From: Chloroflexota bacterium
GTDB lineage: Bacteria > Chloroflexota > Anaerolineae > 4572-78 > J111
Assembly (NCBI GenBank): GCA_016860845.1
Contig: BOKF01000075.1
Location: 1 to 37,967 of the forward strand
Direction: 5' to 3'
Length of the DNA: 37,967 nucleotides
Below the pieces are notes generated by a model. It worked only from the letters and a program-made list of their open reading frames with translations. It had not been told where the DNA came from and searched no databases. Shown here in pieces: positions 25,214 through 32,217 of this stretch. Position 1 is the stretch's first letter; the number at the start of each line of letters is the position of its first letter. Both the position numbers and the translations under genes were made by a program.

Positions 25214-26587
25214 CTAGCGACCGCCACGATAACCCATCGCGAAGCCCCCGCCCTCGCCAGCCCCCGTGGACGCCCGCCACATCAACGCGCCGCTCGAAAT
25301 ACTGTCCGGCAGATGACTTTTCTCGCCGCCGTACACATCCTCATTGGACGCCAGTTTATGTTCGTCGTAAGCATAACGGATAAACGGATACTCAAGTTCA
25401 CCATTCTCGCAGGCGGCGATGTATTCAGACAACAAATCAGCACGCGCCCGCCCCGCCATTATAAACGACCGCGCGCCGTCTGTCTCTATGTAATCGTCCA
25501 CGACATCCCCCAAACCCGTGCCATCATGGAGAGCATTGCCGCCGTAACGCGCAATGCGCCTGTCAAGTTTGGCAATCATCGCGGGCCACTCCATGCGCCC
25601 CGTCCGCTCCCACGCGACAACGCGCTTCGGCGTAACGTCTTTCCGCACAGTCGCGACAATCGTCCAGTCGCTTTTCTTTGCCCAGTCCGCGCCGTGGGCA
25701 TACGACGCGCCGGGGATGGGCGGCTCAATCTCGATGTACTCATTCGGCGCGCCCTCGTAAAACCCCAGCGAGCGGTTGAACATTTTCTCAACCGCTTCGG
25801 GGATGATGGCGCGGCTTCCCGGCGATGGCTCTTGGTGTTCGTACTCCGTCTGCCACATGGCCGACGTGACTTCGATTTTCTTGCGCTCCACGTCGGCATG
25901 AGCAAGCCAGCCGTGCGGCTCTAGATTTTCGCGGTAGCACCATTGATGCGTGTGCCATCCCCTATCCGCCGCGCGCTGTAATATCGTCTGCATTGTCCCC
26001 GCCGAGTATTGCCGTGTGCTGGACATAACGGTATGCGTACTCACACCCTTCCTGGTCATTGGCTGACCCATCGCCGCGTCGAGGATGCTAATGTCCATTT
26101 CGTCTATCTCGTCCAGCCGCAAGCGGGCGGGATGACTGCCTCGGACGCTGGTCTGTGACGCCATGAGCGCTTCAATGACCGCCCCATTGTTCAGCCGCGT
26201 AATGGTTGCCGCGTCGCCTTTTAGCATCTCACGCGGGGCGGATGGATAATTCCACAAAGCGTTGATATGCTCCATTACGCGCTTAGATTGTGCGCCCGAA
26301 CCGCCGAGGACGTTGACGCCCACGCCAAGCGTGACGGCCTCGGTCAACGCCAGCACGGAAAGCAGGAACGACTTGCCGCCGAAGCCGCGAGACGCCCACC
26401 ATACGTCAACGGGAGAGCGGGCGAAATATGCGTCAGCGAAGGCGCGCCAGGGCGTTGAATGGCTGGGACACACCTGCACGTTTGGGATTTTGACGCCCCA
26501 GGCGTGGAGGACGAAGGCGCGAAGCGTTTCCTCCTTGAGTATCGGGAGGGAGAAGACAACCTCTTCGTCTTTGTCATTCGCCACCAT
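25214..26587 (-). CDS. terminase large subunit (ATPase and nuclease)
   Basis: 457 residues from ATG 26587, chosen because GGAGAG stands just upstream; a TTG at 26629 is in frame but lacks a ribosome site. Walker A-like SRGFGGKSF, Walker B LRLDEIDEMD, then the RNase H-like nuclease triad region: GADWAKKSDWTIV, HDGTGLGDVVDD and HLPDSISSGALM. Together these define TerL, the packaging motor. It overlaps the TerS stop by 14 bases. Confidence 0.9.
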   Translation of the reverse strand: MVANDKDEEVVFSLPILKEETLRAFVLHAWGVKIPNVQVCPSHSTPWRAFADAYFARSPVDVWWASRGFGGKSFLLSVLALTEAVTLGVGVNVLGGSGAQSKRVMEHINALWNYPSAPREMLKGDAATITRLNNGAVIEALMASQTSVRGSHPARLRLDEIDEMDISILDAAMGQPMTRKGVSTHTVMSSTRQYSAGTMQTILQRAADRGWHTHQWCYRENLEPHGWLAHADVERKKIEVTSAMWQTEYEHQEPSPGSRAIIPEAVEKMFNRSLGFYEGAPNEYIEIEPPIPGASYAHGADWAKKSDWTIVATVRKDVTPKRVVAWERTGRMEWPAMIAKLDRRIARYGGNALHDGTGLGDVVDDYIETDGARSFIMAGRARADLLSEYIAACENGELEYPFIRYAYDEHKLASNEDVYGGEKSHLPDSISSGALMWRASTGAGEGGGFAMGYRGGR

Positions 26588-26957
26588 CGCCGCTCTCCGT
26601 CGTCTGGCTTGCCGCGCTCGCTTCGCCAAGTTCCGCCGCGTCGTTATAAACTTTCAGGCGGATTACGTTGGTCAATCTCTCCCCGTCGGTCGTCAGGTCA
26701 ACCGACTTCTGCAACAGTTTCGGGAATAGGGCGTTCAGCACCAACTCCAGATTTTTCGGGCTGGACATCGCCGCCCGAATCATTGCGTCCAGCCGCGTCA
26801 TGGCGTTATCGTCGCCGCCGACGATTTCCGCCGCGATTTTCCGCATGTGCTTCCGCATTTCCACGGCGTCGCGGGGAACGCCCTTCATGTTTCTGCGCGG
26901 GTCGTAGCCTTTTTTCAGTGGCTTTAGATTGGCAAGACTTTTCTCGTTTACTGGCAT
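26574..26957 (-). CDS. terminase small subunit candidate
   Basis: 127 residues directly upstream of TerL. Basic N-terminus (KPLKKGYDPRRN), helical middle and an acidic Ser/Glu tail fit a small DNA-binding terminase subunit, but no clear HTH is seen. Ribosome site weak; an in-frame Met at residue 24 is an alternative start. Function from synteny. Confidence 0.7.
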   Translation of the reverse strand: MPVNEKSLANLKPLKKGYDPRRNMKGVPRDAVEMRKHMRKIAAEIVGGDDNAMTRLDAMIRAAMSSPKNLELVLNALFPKLLQKSVDLTTDGERLTNVIRLKVYNDAAELGEASAASQTTESGDGGE

Positions 26958-26993
26958 TTTCTACCGCAAATCACTGGCGAATCATTGCATTCG

Positions 26994-27393
26994 TCATTCC
27001 ATCAATTCAGGCGTGCCGCCTGTGTGCGCCGCCCAGCGCTCCAAGATGACCGCGCAGTAGGCGGGGGAAATCTCAATCATGCGACAATCGCGGTTTAGGT
27101 TTTCGCAGGCAATGAGCGCCGTGCCACTGCCGCCGAAGGGGTCGTAAACAATGCCGCGTGTGTACCAGGATGACATTCTCGAACCCGGCATCAACCGCCT
27201 TTTCGAGCGTCAGATTGCCCGCCAGCACGACGGGATTATCAACGCCCTTACCTGCCGCAAGAATACCGCGCCCAATGCCCCGCCGCCGCATACTGTTCTC
27301 GACAATCGTATGCCCGCGCTGAGTGTGCTGATTAAGGTTATTCGGGTCTGGTTGTAGTTCGGTGATTTTTACACGTTTTATTTTGTCGCTCAT
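26994..27393 (-). pseudogene. ParB-N/DNA methyltransferase fusion remnant with internal deletion
   Basis: From ATG 27393 the frame encodes a ParB-like N-terminal domain (VKITELQPDPNNLNQHTQRG, VLAGNLTLEKAVDAG). Near 27165 the reading shifts frame and continues as the end of an N4/N6-type DNA methyltransferase (YDPFGGSGTALIACENLNR, then CRMIEISPAYCAVILERW). Intact phage proteins of this design are about 400 residues long, with the AdoMet and catalytic motifs between; here roughly two thirds is missing and the frame is broken. A deletion that removed the DPPY-type catalytic part is the simplest reading. Confidence 0.8.
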
Positions 27394-27399
27394 ACAGAC

Positions 27400-27405
27400 A
27401 TTATA
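27400..27405 (-). promoter_or_regulatory. TATAAT six bases before a start codon (leaderless promoter)
   Basis: The minus strand reads TATAAT-GTCTGT-ATG, with the ATG at 27393, the same -10 to start spacing as at the endolysin. No Shine-Dalgarno is present. The -35 would lie inside the adjacent terminator stem and is not consensus, so the promoter is tentative. Confidence 0.55.
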
Positions 27406-27411
27406 CAATAA

Positions 27412-27438
27412 AAAACCGCCGAGCGCGTCGGCGGTTTT
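27412..27438 (-). terminator. rho-independent terminator
   Basis: Perfect 11-bp stem AAAACCGCCGA (27412-27422) / TCGGCGGTTTT (27428-27438), loop GCGCG. On the minus strand it ends in TTTTTTATTG, so it stops transcription of the membrane-protein gene at 27464-27895. The stem's own A/T ends allow bidirectional use. A -10 element follows only a few bases later. Confidence 0.88.
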
Positions 27439-27463
27439 CGTCATAGAAACCGTGCGCCACTTG

Positions 27464-27895
27464 CTACGCGGCGGGCTTCACGCGGGCAGTCAAACCATCC
27501 GCAAGTTTTTCCAGCACTTTAGCGAGCAGGATATTGTAAATCAACGTGGCGCCTGACACCACAGGCGCGGCGACGGCCACCAACGCGCCGACATACGCGA
27601 CGAAGGCCGGAAGCCAAACGGAGAAATCCTGTCCAAGCGGCGGGAACGCGGGGGCCGCGACGGGGTTGAACAGGAGCGACAGGACAACAGACACGACGAA
27701 CAGAAGCGCGGTCAGGCCGCGCTTGCCGGGTTGCCAGTTCCAGCCGAAGGCGCGGGAGGTCCAGCGGACGATCCATACAATTGCAATACTGGCCGCGACG
27801 ATGATGACCATGCGGCTATCCTCCGTCCACGCCGCGCCGCCGACGACAACGGTCACCAGGACGTACAGCAGATTTTTCCAGTCCAAGTCTTTCAT
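27464..27895 (-). CDS. four-pass membrane protein
   Basis: 143 residues, ATG 27895 behind AAGGAAAA. Hydrophobic segments lie around residues 10-22, 28-46, 62-80 and 92-118. It is the only gene between a strong minus-strand promoter (27935-27963) and a terminator (27412-27438), so it forms its own transcription unit. A holin or membrane-altering early/late protein is possible; no diagnostic motif. Confidence 0.72.
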   Translation of the reverse strand: MKDLDWKNLLYVLVTVVVGGAAWTEDSRMVIIVAASIAIVWIVRWTSRAFGWNWQPGKRGLTALLFVVSVVLSLLFNPVAAPAFPPLGQDFSVWLPAFVAYVGALVAVAAPVVSGATLIYNILLAKVLEKLADGLTARVKPAA

Positions 27896-27934
27896 GTTTT
27901 TTTCCTTGTGTTAATTGGCGGATACGATATTGCC

Positions 27935-27963
27935 ATTATACGTCAGATGTGATAATATGTCAT
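27935..27963 (-). promoter_or_regulatory. sigma70-like promoter for the membrane protein
   Basis: Minus strand: ATGACA (27963-27958), 17-base spacer, TATAAT (27940-27935). Five of six -35 bases and all six -10 bases match consensus. Start near 27928 leaves a leader of about 30 bases with AAGGA before the ATG at 27895. Confidence 0.78.
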
Positions 27964-28003
27964 CACCAATCGCGGCTCCCTTCCGCGTTGGGGTAGTGGT
28001 TGA

Positions 28004-28033
28004 GCAAATGGCGCGGAAGCCCGCGCCATTTGC
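28004..28033. repeat. 13-bp perfect inverted repeat between divergent promoters
   Basis: GCAAATGGCGCGG (28004-28016), loop AAGC, CCGCGCCATTTGC (28021-28033). It lies between the minus-strand promoter at 27935-27963 and the early promoter at 28065-28094. It could be an operator for a dimeric regulator, a terminator for stray transcription, or part of a replication/packaging site. Confidence 0.8.
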
Positions 28034-28064
28034 GCTTAATGCGAAAATTGACCATTGTCCCCTC

Positions 28065-28094
28065 TTGACGGATATATACCATTTATGATATACT
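28065..28094 (+). promoter_or_regulatory. early promoter 1 (extended -10)
   Basis: TTGACG (28065-28070), 18-base spacer, TGA-TATACT with -10 at 28089-28094. Nearly the same sequence recurs at 30040-30069. It drives the first early operon beginning at 28127. Confidence 0.8.
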
Positions 28095-28126
28095 TCTCGT
28101 ACACTACAGAAAAAGGAGAAAATGAA

Positions 28127-28717
28127 ATGAGTAAAAACATCACATCAAAACTGACCCGCAAGGAAATCTTCGGCATGTTCAGCGAAAAACCGTGCGACGA
28201 TGCGGTCACATGGTTGGAAAATCAGCCAGACATTGAAACCGCATGGCAAACGTGCAACCGGGGCTACTGGATGATTTGGGCGTTGAGGCATATTGACAAT
28301 CCGCCTGACATGGAATTCTGGCTGAAATTGGCGATATGGGCGAAAGAGAGAGCCGAAAAACATGCCGACCATGCCGGCCATGCCACCCTTGCCGCCGTTG
28401 TTGCCGCCCGTACCGCCAAGTATGCCGACCTTACCTACCGTGCCGCCAGCGCCGCCAATTACGCCACCATTGCCGCCGCCCTCGCCACCCTTGCCACCGA
28501 TTACGCCACCATTGCCACCGATTACGCCACCATTGCCGCCGCCCTCGCCACCCTTGCCACCGATTACGCCACCATTGCCACCGATTACGCCACCATTGCC
28601 GCCGCCCTCGCCACCCTTGCCGCCAATTATGCCGCAGGCGCGAAGGGAGAGGAAAACGAACATGCGCTTCAGGCGGATTGGGTGCGCGAGAACATCGCGT
28701 TACCGATGAGAAAATGA
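28127..28717 (+). CDS. Ala-rich YATIA-repeat protein
   Basis: 196 residues from ATG 28127; AAAAGGAG is 8 bases or so upstream. N-terminal 75 residues hold W-x-C-x-RG-x-W motifs (AWQTCNRGYWMIWALRHI), like a group of bacterial proteins loosely called putative immunity proteins. The C-terminal half is built of 7-residue units such as TDYATIA and AALATLA, encoded by exact 63-base tandem repeats (28493-28618), which would form an amphipathic alpha-helical array. As the first early gene it may act on the host. Function unknown. Confidence 0.72.
   Translation: MSKNITSKLTRKEIFGMFSEKPCDDAVTWLENQPDIETAWQTCNRGYWMIWALRHIDNPPDMEFWLKLAIWAKERAEKHADHAGHATLAAVVAARTAKYADLTYRAASAANYATIAAALATLATDYATIATDYATIAAALATLATDYATIATDYATIAAALATLAANYAAGAKGEENEHALQADWVRENIALPMRK
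28451..28618 (+). repeat. 63-bp tandem repeats
   Basis: Two identical 63-base units (28493-28555 and 28556-28618), preceded by a partial 42-base copy (28451-28492). Each unit encodes 21 residues of the YATIA array. Identity at the DNA level implies recent duplication or gene conversion; copy number may vary among relatives. Confidence 0.9.
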
Positions 28718-28791
28718 AATGTTACTCGCGGGCCGCCGAAGAAAAGGAATTGAAATGAAATGCCCTGATAAATCTTGCAAAAGGAGCAAAA

Positions 28792-29019
28792 ATGAACGCA
28801 AAAGTTTTGAAAGTTGACAAGCCGATTTATGATGCAGGTACTTATGCCCGCAACCCTGCTAATTACGTTGATGTCCATTTCTCGGATGGCGAGACTGTTA
28901 CAGTCCGCATTGGCGACGGCGAAACCATCGCTTGCGGGCTGGACTATCAAGAAGGGATGCCGCAGGCTGAATATGGTCGCCTCGCAATCGAAGCCGCTGA
29001 AAGCATTGGCGGGGTCTAA
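28792..29019 (+). CDS. small early protein
   Basis: 75 residues, ATG 28792 behind AAAAGGAGC. Beta-rich N-terminal half (YVDVHFSDGETVTVRIGDGE). No family recognised. Lies in the first early operon; host-takeover proteins are often of this size. Confidence 0.65.
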   Translation: MNAKVLKVDKPIYDAGTYARNPANYVDVHFSDGETVTVRIGDGETIACGLDYQEGMPQAEYGRLAIEAAESIGGV

Positions 29020-29045
29020 TATCGCATTACCGAGGAGAAAATGAA

Positions 29046-29267
29046 ATGGGTAAAATGACATCTCACCGCAAACTCACCCCGGCCGAACAGGTTGTCCTCG
29101 ACTGCATCCGATCCAACCCCGGCCTTCCGCTGGCGATTATCGTCGTAGACACGAAACTCCCAGCCGCCGATGTCCGCGCCGCGCTCCTGACGCTGGTGGC
29201 GATGCGACTAATTAACACAAATGTTACCGCGACGTACTACTACCCGACCGGAGAGGAATCACAATGA
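29046..29267 (+). CDS. small winged-helix-like DNA-binding protein
   Basis: 73 residues, ATG 29046 after GAGGAGAAAATG. The order helix (LTPAEQVVLDCIRSNPG), helix-turn-helix (LPAADVRAALLTLVAMRLI) and a beta wing (NVTATYYYPTG) fits a winged helix, perhaps an early regulator. Overlaps the next gene by ATGA. Confidence 0.65.
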   Translation: MGKMTSHRKLTPAEQVVLDCIRSNPGLPLAIIVVDTKLPAADVRAALLTLVAMRLINTNVTATYYYPTGEESQ

Positions 29268-29632
29268 CCAAACAAAAAACCGCCAAACTCAAAAAGCCTG
29301 CTGGCGGGCGCACAAAGATCACGCCCTTCCGCCTGGACGAGCATGACCTCGAACTGCTGGATTATTTCACGGCTCAGCATGGCGTCAGCCGCGCGGACGC
29401 CGCGCGGCTTGCGCTTCGGACGCTCCGCCTGTTGCCAGACGTAACCCCCGAGGACGTGCTGTACTGGAATGAATTTTACGAGACAGGAAATCCGGACGCG
29501 AAGCAAATCGCGTTCAAAGGCAATGCCACATGCGTTGCCTGCGGGCGTGAACTACTGCCGGACGGCTCTTGCCCGAATGATGACCCGTCCGCACACGCAG
29601 AAGCCGACATCGCGTCAATCGAGGTAACATGA
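29264..29632 (+). CDS. ribbon-helix-helix-like protein with Cys knuckles
   Basis: 122 residues. The segment ITPFRLDEHDLELLDYFTAQ followed by VSRADAARLALRTLRL is a ribbon-helix-helix pattern (residues 18-55). A CVACG knuckle with a following SCPND may bind zinc. It could regulate the early promoters. Overlaps the RusA-like gene by ATGA. Confidence 0.65.
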   Translation: MTKQKTAKLKKPAGGRTKITPFRLDEHDLELLDYFTAQHGVSRADAARLALRTLRLLPDVTPEDVLYWNEFYETGNPDAKQIAFKGNATCVACGRELLPDGSCPNDDPSAHAEADIASIEVT

Positions 29633-30009
29633 TTTGCATAGAAGGCGAAATACACAGTAGTAAAAACTCGCGCCGGGTTGTCCGCTTCGGAAACAGGACG
29701 GCGCTCATAAAATCCAAAGCCGCACTGCTGGACGAAAAGTTTATGCACGCGCAACTTTTGGAACAGCGCGGGCGTTGGGACAGGATGACTGCTGGATTTT
29801 CTCCCCCGCTGACCGTATGCTTTTACTTCATCCGCGTAACGCGTCGCAAGTGGGATTTTGCGAACCTCGTGCAAGGCGTTGCCGACGCGATGGTCAGGGC
29901 GGGATATATCGTTGACGATGATGTGGATCACTTTATACCCCGGTATGCCGGACACGAGGTCAACAAAGAACGCGCCGGGGTTCTGTTTTGGCCGCAGAAT
30001 GACGCCTGA
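29629..30009 (+). CDS. RusA-like Holliday junction resolvase
   Basis: 126 residues. The core WDFANLVQGVADAMVRAG followed by YIVDDDVDHF matches the RusA signature with the acidic catalytic cluster (DDDVD), normally preceded by a D-x-DN-like element. It would cut Holliday junctions or branched DNA before packaging. Located with RecT and SSB in the early region. Confidence 0.85.
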   Translation: MICIEGEIHSSKNSRRVVRFGNRTALIKSKAALLDEKFMHAQLLEQRGRWDRMTAGFSPPLTVCFYFIRVTRRKWDFANLVQGVADAMVRAGYIVDDDVDHFIPRYAGHEVNKERAGVLFWPQNDA

Positions 30010-30039
30010 AAATGCACTAAAATTGGTATGCCAAAACCC

Positions 30040-30069
30040 TTGACGGATATATACCATCTATGATATATT
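30040..30069 (+). promoter_or_regulatory. early promoter 2, near-copy of early promoter 1
   Basis: TTGACG (30040-30045), 18-base spacer, TATATT (30064-30069), followed like promoter 1 by CAC-ACTAC. About 30 of 32 bases from the -35 to the -10 match promoter 1, so both are likely under one control. It drives the 30102 gene and RecT-SSB. Confidence 0.78.
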
Positions 30070-30101
30070 TCCAGCACACTACGAAATAAGGAGATGACGG
30101 A

Positions 30102-30470
30102 ATGGCGCTAACCAAAAACGTAAAACGAACAGGCCGTGCCGGGGCGTTAGATTTGTTAGATTTTCGGACAGAGATGTTTGAAAATGCGCTGGCGCAGGCA
30201 CAAAAAAACAGGGAGGATTTTATCTCCGCTCTCGACGCGATGAAATCCCTTGACCCTGACGGGTGGAGCAAATGGTATGACGAATTTGTCCCGGATTGGC
30301 TCAATGGCTGGCTTGGTTGCCGCAAGTCGATAGACGTGATGGAAGCGCGCGTAAATGAACTATTAAGCAACTCCGACCTCGGCGCACGGTTTGCCATTGT
30401 GAATGGCGATGTGATGGAACTGGACTGGAAACTGCGCCCCGCCGACGGCGATGACGAGTTTCCGTTTTGA
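30102..30470 (+). CDS. unknown early protein with SSB-like acidic tail
   Basis: 122 residues; AAGGAG upstream of ATG 30102. Helical and charged with a Trp-rich middle (WSKWYDEFVPDWLNGWLG). It ends in DGDDEFPF, which resembles the D-D-D-I-P-F tip that SSB proteins use to recruit partners, and the phage's own SSB ends in DEDIPF. May compete for or mimic SSB interactions; possibly an inhibitor of RecBCD-like or other SSB-binding proteins. Speculative. Confidence 0.6.
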   Translation: MALTKNVKRTGRAGALDLLDFRTEMFENALAQAQKNREDFISALDAMKSLDPDGWSKWYDEFVPDWLNGWLGCRKSIDVMEARVNELLSNSDLGARFAIVNGDVMELDWKLRPADGDDEFPF

Positions 30471-30506
30471 AAAACCCTAGCCGCGCAAAAAAAACGGAGG
30501 AAGAAT

Positions 30507-31661
30507 ATGTCTAACGAATTGGCAGTCATCAAAAATTACATGAGATCGGATGTCGTGAAATCTGGATTTTCCGAAATCCTGGGCGAGCGCGGCGCGAGCG
30601 CATATATCGCCAGTGTGGTCATCGCGGTCGGCAACAGCGAACACCTGCAGAAATGTACGCCCAAAAGCATCGCCGTCAGCGCCATGCGCGCCGCCACCCT
30701 GCGGCTGAGTGTAGACCCGTCACTGGGAAAAGCCTATCTCATGCCCTTCAAAGGTGCGGCCACGCTGGTGGTGGGGTACAAAGGCCTCATTGAACTGGCG
30801 ACCCGCACAGGCAAATACCGCTACATCAACGTTGGGCCAGTGTACGAGGGCGAGACGGTCGAGGAAGACCGAATCAGCGGGATGCACAAATTGGGCGGGC
30901 ATAAACAAGGCGGAAAGGTCATTGGCTACATTGCCGCGTTTGAAATGCTAAACGGATATGCCAAAACGTTCTATATGACGCTGGAAGAAATCCACGCGCA
31001 CGCCCGCAAGCACAGTAAGAGTTACGACAACCCTTCTTCGCTCTGGAAGAAGAACCCCGAAGCAATGGAGCGCAAGACGCCGCTCCGCATCCTGCTCCAG
31101 ACATGGGGCTATCTTGACCCGACCGACGCCCAGGCAATGCAGTCGGAGGAGGACGGCGCGGAAATGGTGGACGCGGTGGCTGTGACACTGCCCGATGACG
31201 TGGAACCCGCATCGAAGCCATTGCAAACCGAAGACGACCTGCTTGCCGCGTTTGGCTACGGCGGAAATGGCAGCGGCCACGTCAGCGAGACAAAACGTCC
31301 CTACTCTCCCGCCGCGCTGAAAGAGCGGCTCGAAGCCATCCGCGCCGAGGCGCTGGAAAAAGGCTGGACGGTGAAAGAGAACGCGGCGCAAGTGGTGGCG
31401 ATGAACATGCAGGAATGCTTCGCTGGCTGGCAGGACGCCGAATACCGCCGCCACGCGCTGACCCACTACCTGACGGGTCACGAATCCATGAAAGACCTGG
31501 ATGCGGGCTGGCTGTACGCGCTGAAGAAATGGGTCAACCCCCAGCAGGACAGCGGAGGCGCATGGTCGCCCGACCCGATGGCGGTACGCGAAGCGCAGGC
31601 GGCCTATGCCGAGGCCGAGCGTGCCAAAGGACAAATAGAACTGGAAGGAATAACCGCATGA
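30507..31661 (+). CDS. recT: RecT-family single-strand annealing protein
   Basis: 384 residues, ATG 30507 behind AAAACGGAGG. Signature regions include CTPKSIAVSAMRAATLRLSV, GKAYLMPFKGAATLVVGYKG, the core of RecT/Bet-like annealases, and MERKTPLRILLQTWGYL. The C-terminal third (from about residue 250) is an extra helical domain beyond the usual 270-residue RecT. It pairs complementary strands in phage recombination, with the SSB next door; no exonuclease partner is found in the window. Confidence 0.88.
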   Translation: MSNELAVIKNYMRSDVVKSGFSEILGERGASAYIASVVIAVGNSEHLQKCTPKSIAVSAMRAATLRLSVDPSLGKAYLMPFKGAATLVVGYKGLIELATRTGKYRYINVGPVYEGETVEEDRISGMHKLGGHKQGGKVIGYIAAFEMLNGYAKTFYMTLEEIHAHARKHSKSYDNPSSLWKKNPEAMERKTPLRILLQTWGYLDPTDAQAMQSEEDGAEMVDAVAVTLPDDVEPASKPLQTEDDLLAAFGYGGNGSGHVSETKRPYSPAALKERLEAIRAEALEKGWTVKENAAQVVAMNMQECFAGWQDAEYRRHALTHYLTGHESMKDLDAGWLYALKKWVNPQQDSGGAWSPDPMAVREAQAAYAEAERAKGQIELEGITA

Positions 31662-32071
31662 ATAAACTCATTCTCACTGGCAACCTGGGGCGCGACCCCG
31701 AAATGCGCTACACCCCGCAGGGACAGGCGGTCACATCCTTCTCGCTGGCGGTCAACCGCAAATATACCAACGGCGCGGGCGAAGCGGTGCAGGAAACCAT
31801 CTGGTTCCGCGTGCAAGCCTGGGGCAAACTGGCCGAGGTCTGCAACACGTACCTGAAAAAGGGCGCAAAGACGCTGGTGGTCGGCAGGCTCGCCGCCGAT
31901 AAATCCACAGGCGGGCCGCGCATCTGGACGGCGAAAGACGGCACGCCCCACGCCGACTTTGAAGTAGTGGCGGAATCGGTGGAGTTCCTGGGCGGCACGC
32001 AACAGGCCGCGGTACAGGGCGATCCGCAGGCGGTGGAACCCGCAGGCGCGGACGAAGACATCCCCTTTTAG
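31658..32071 (+). CDS. ssb: single-stranded DNA-binding protein
   Basis: 137 residues, ATGA overlap with recT. OB-fold motifs MNKLILTGNLGRDPEMRYTP, FSLAVNRKY and TIWFRVQAWGKLAEVCNTYL, plus the acidic C-terminal tip DEDIPF. It coats single-stranded DNA during replication and annealing, and recruits host partners through the tip. Confidence 0.92.
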   Translation: MNKLILTGNLGRDPEMRYTPQGQAVTSFSLAVNRKYTNGAGEAVQETIWFRVQAWGKLAEVCNTYLKKGAKTLVVGRLAADKSTGGPRIWTAKDGTPHADFEVVAESVEFLGGTQQAAVQGDPQAVEPAGADEDIPF

Positions 32072-32087
32072 CGGTATTGGCAAGAGA

Positions 32088-32200
32088 GCAGGAGTCAATG
32101 GCTGAGAAACGGAAGTTCGAATCTTCCCTCCTGCTTTTGGGTCTGGGCGCCCTCCTCGCCCAGGCTCACGCGGGGAGGGCGGGATAGAGCCGCCCTCCCC
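32088..32200 (+). ncRNA. candidate structured RNA: mini-tRNA-like stem plus two GC hairpins
   Basis: Downstream of ssb there is no ORF but strong structure. GCAGGAG (32088-32094) pairs with CTCCTGC (32128-32134), enclosing a T-arm, GGAAG-TTCGAAT-CTTCC (32111-32127), complete with the tRNA TTCGAAT loop. A 16-base linker stands where D and anticodon arms should be, so it is not a usable tRNA. Two hairpins follow: CTGGGCG/CGCCCAG (32143-32163) and GGGGAGGGCGG/CCGCCCTCCCC (32172-32200), both with 7-base loops. It could be a tRNA relic, an attP-like remnant or a regulatory RNA. Confidence 0.55.
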
Positions 32201-32217
32201 AGAAATGGACAAATGAC

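Noticed and set aside
26994..27194. Stand-alone 66-codon methyltransferase gene
   Set aside because: It is only the C-terminal end of a methyltransferase and lacks the catalytic motif; it joins the ParB-like frame as a single broken gene.
28451..28618. CRISPR array
   Set aside because: The repeats are contiguous 63-base units without spacers and are in frame with a protein.
28145..28663. Minus-strand Gly-rich ORF with GGVIGG repeats
   Set aside because: Direct antisense product of the 63-bp tandem repeat; the plus strand has the promoter and ribosome site.
30948..31634. Minus-strand ORF of 228 codons opposite recT
   Set aside because: Arg/His/Val-rich antisense of a clear recT gene; no start signal.
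32088..32134. A functional tRNA gene
   Set aside because: Only 47 bases; the D arm and anticodon arm are absent. Kept only as a tRNA-like element.
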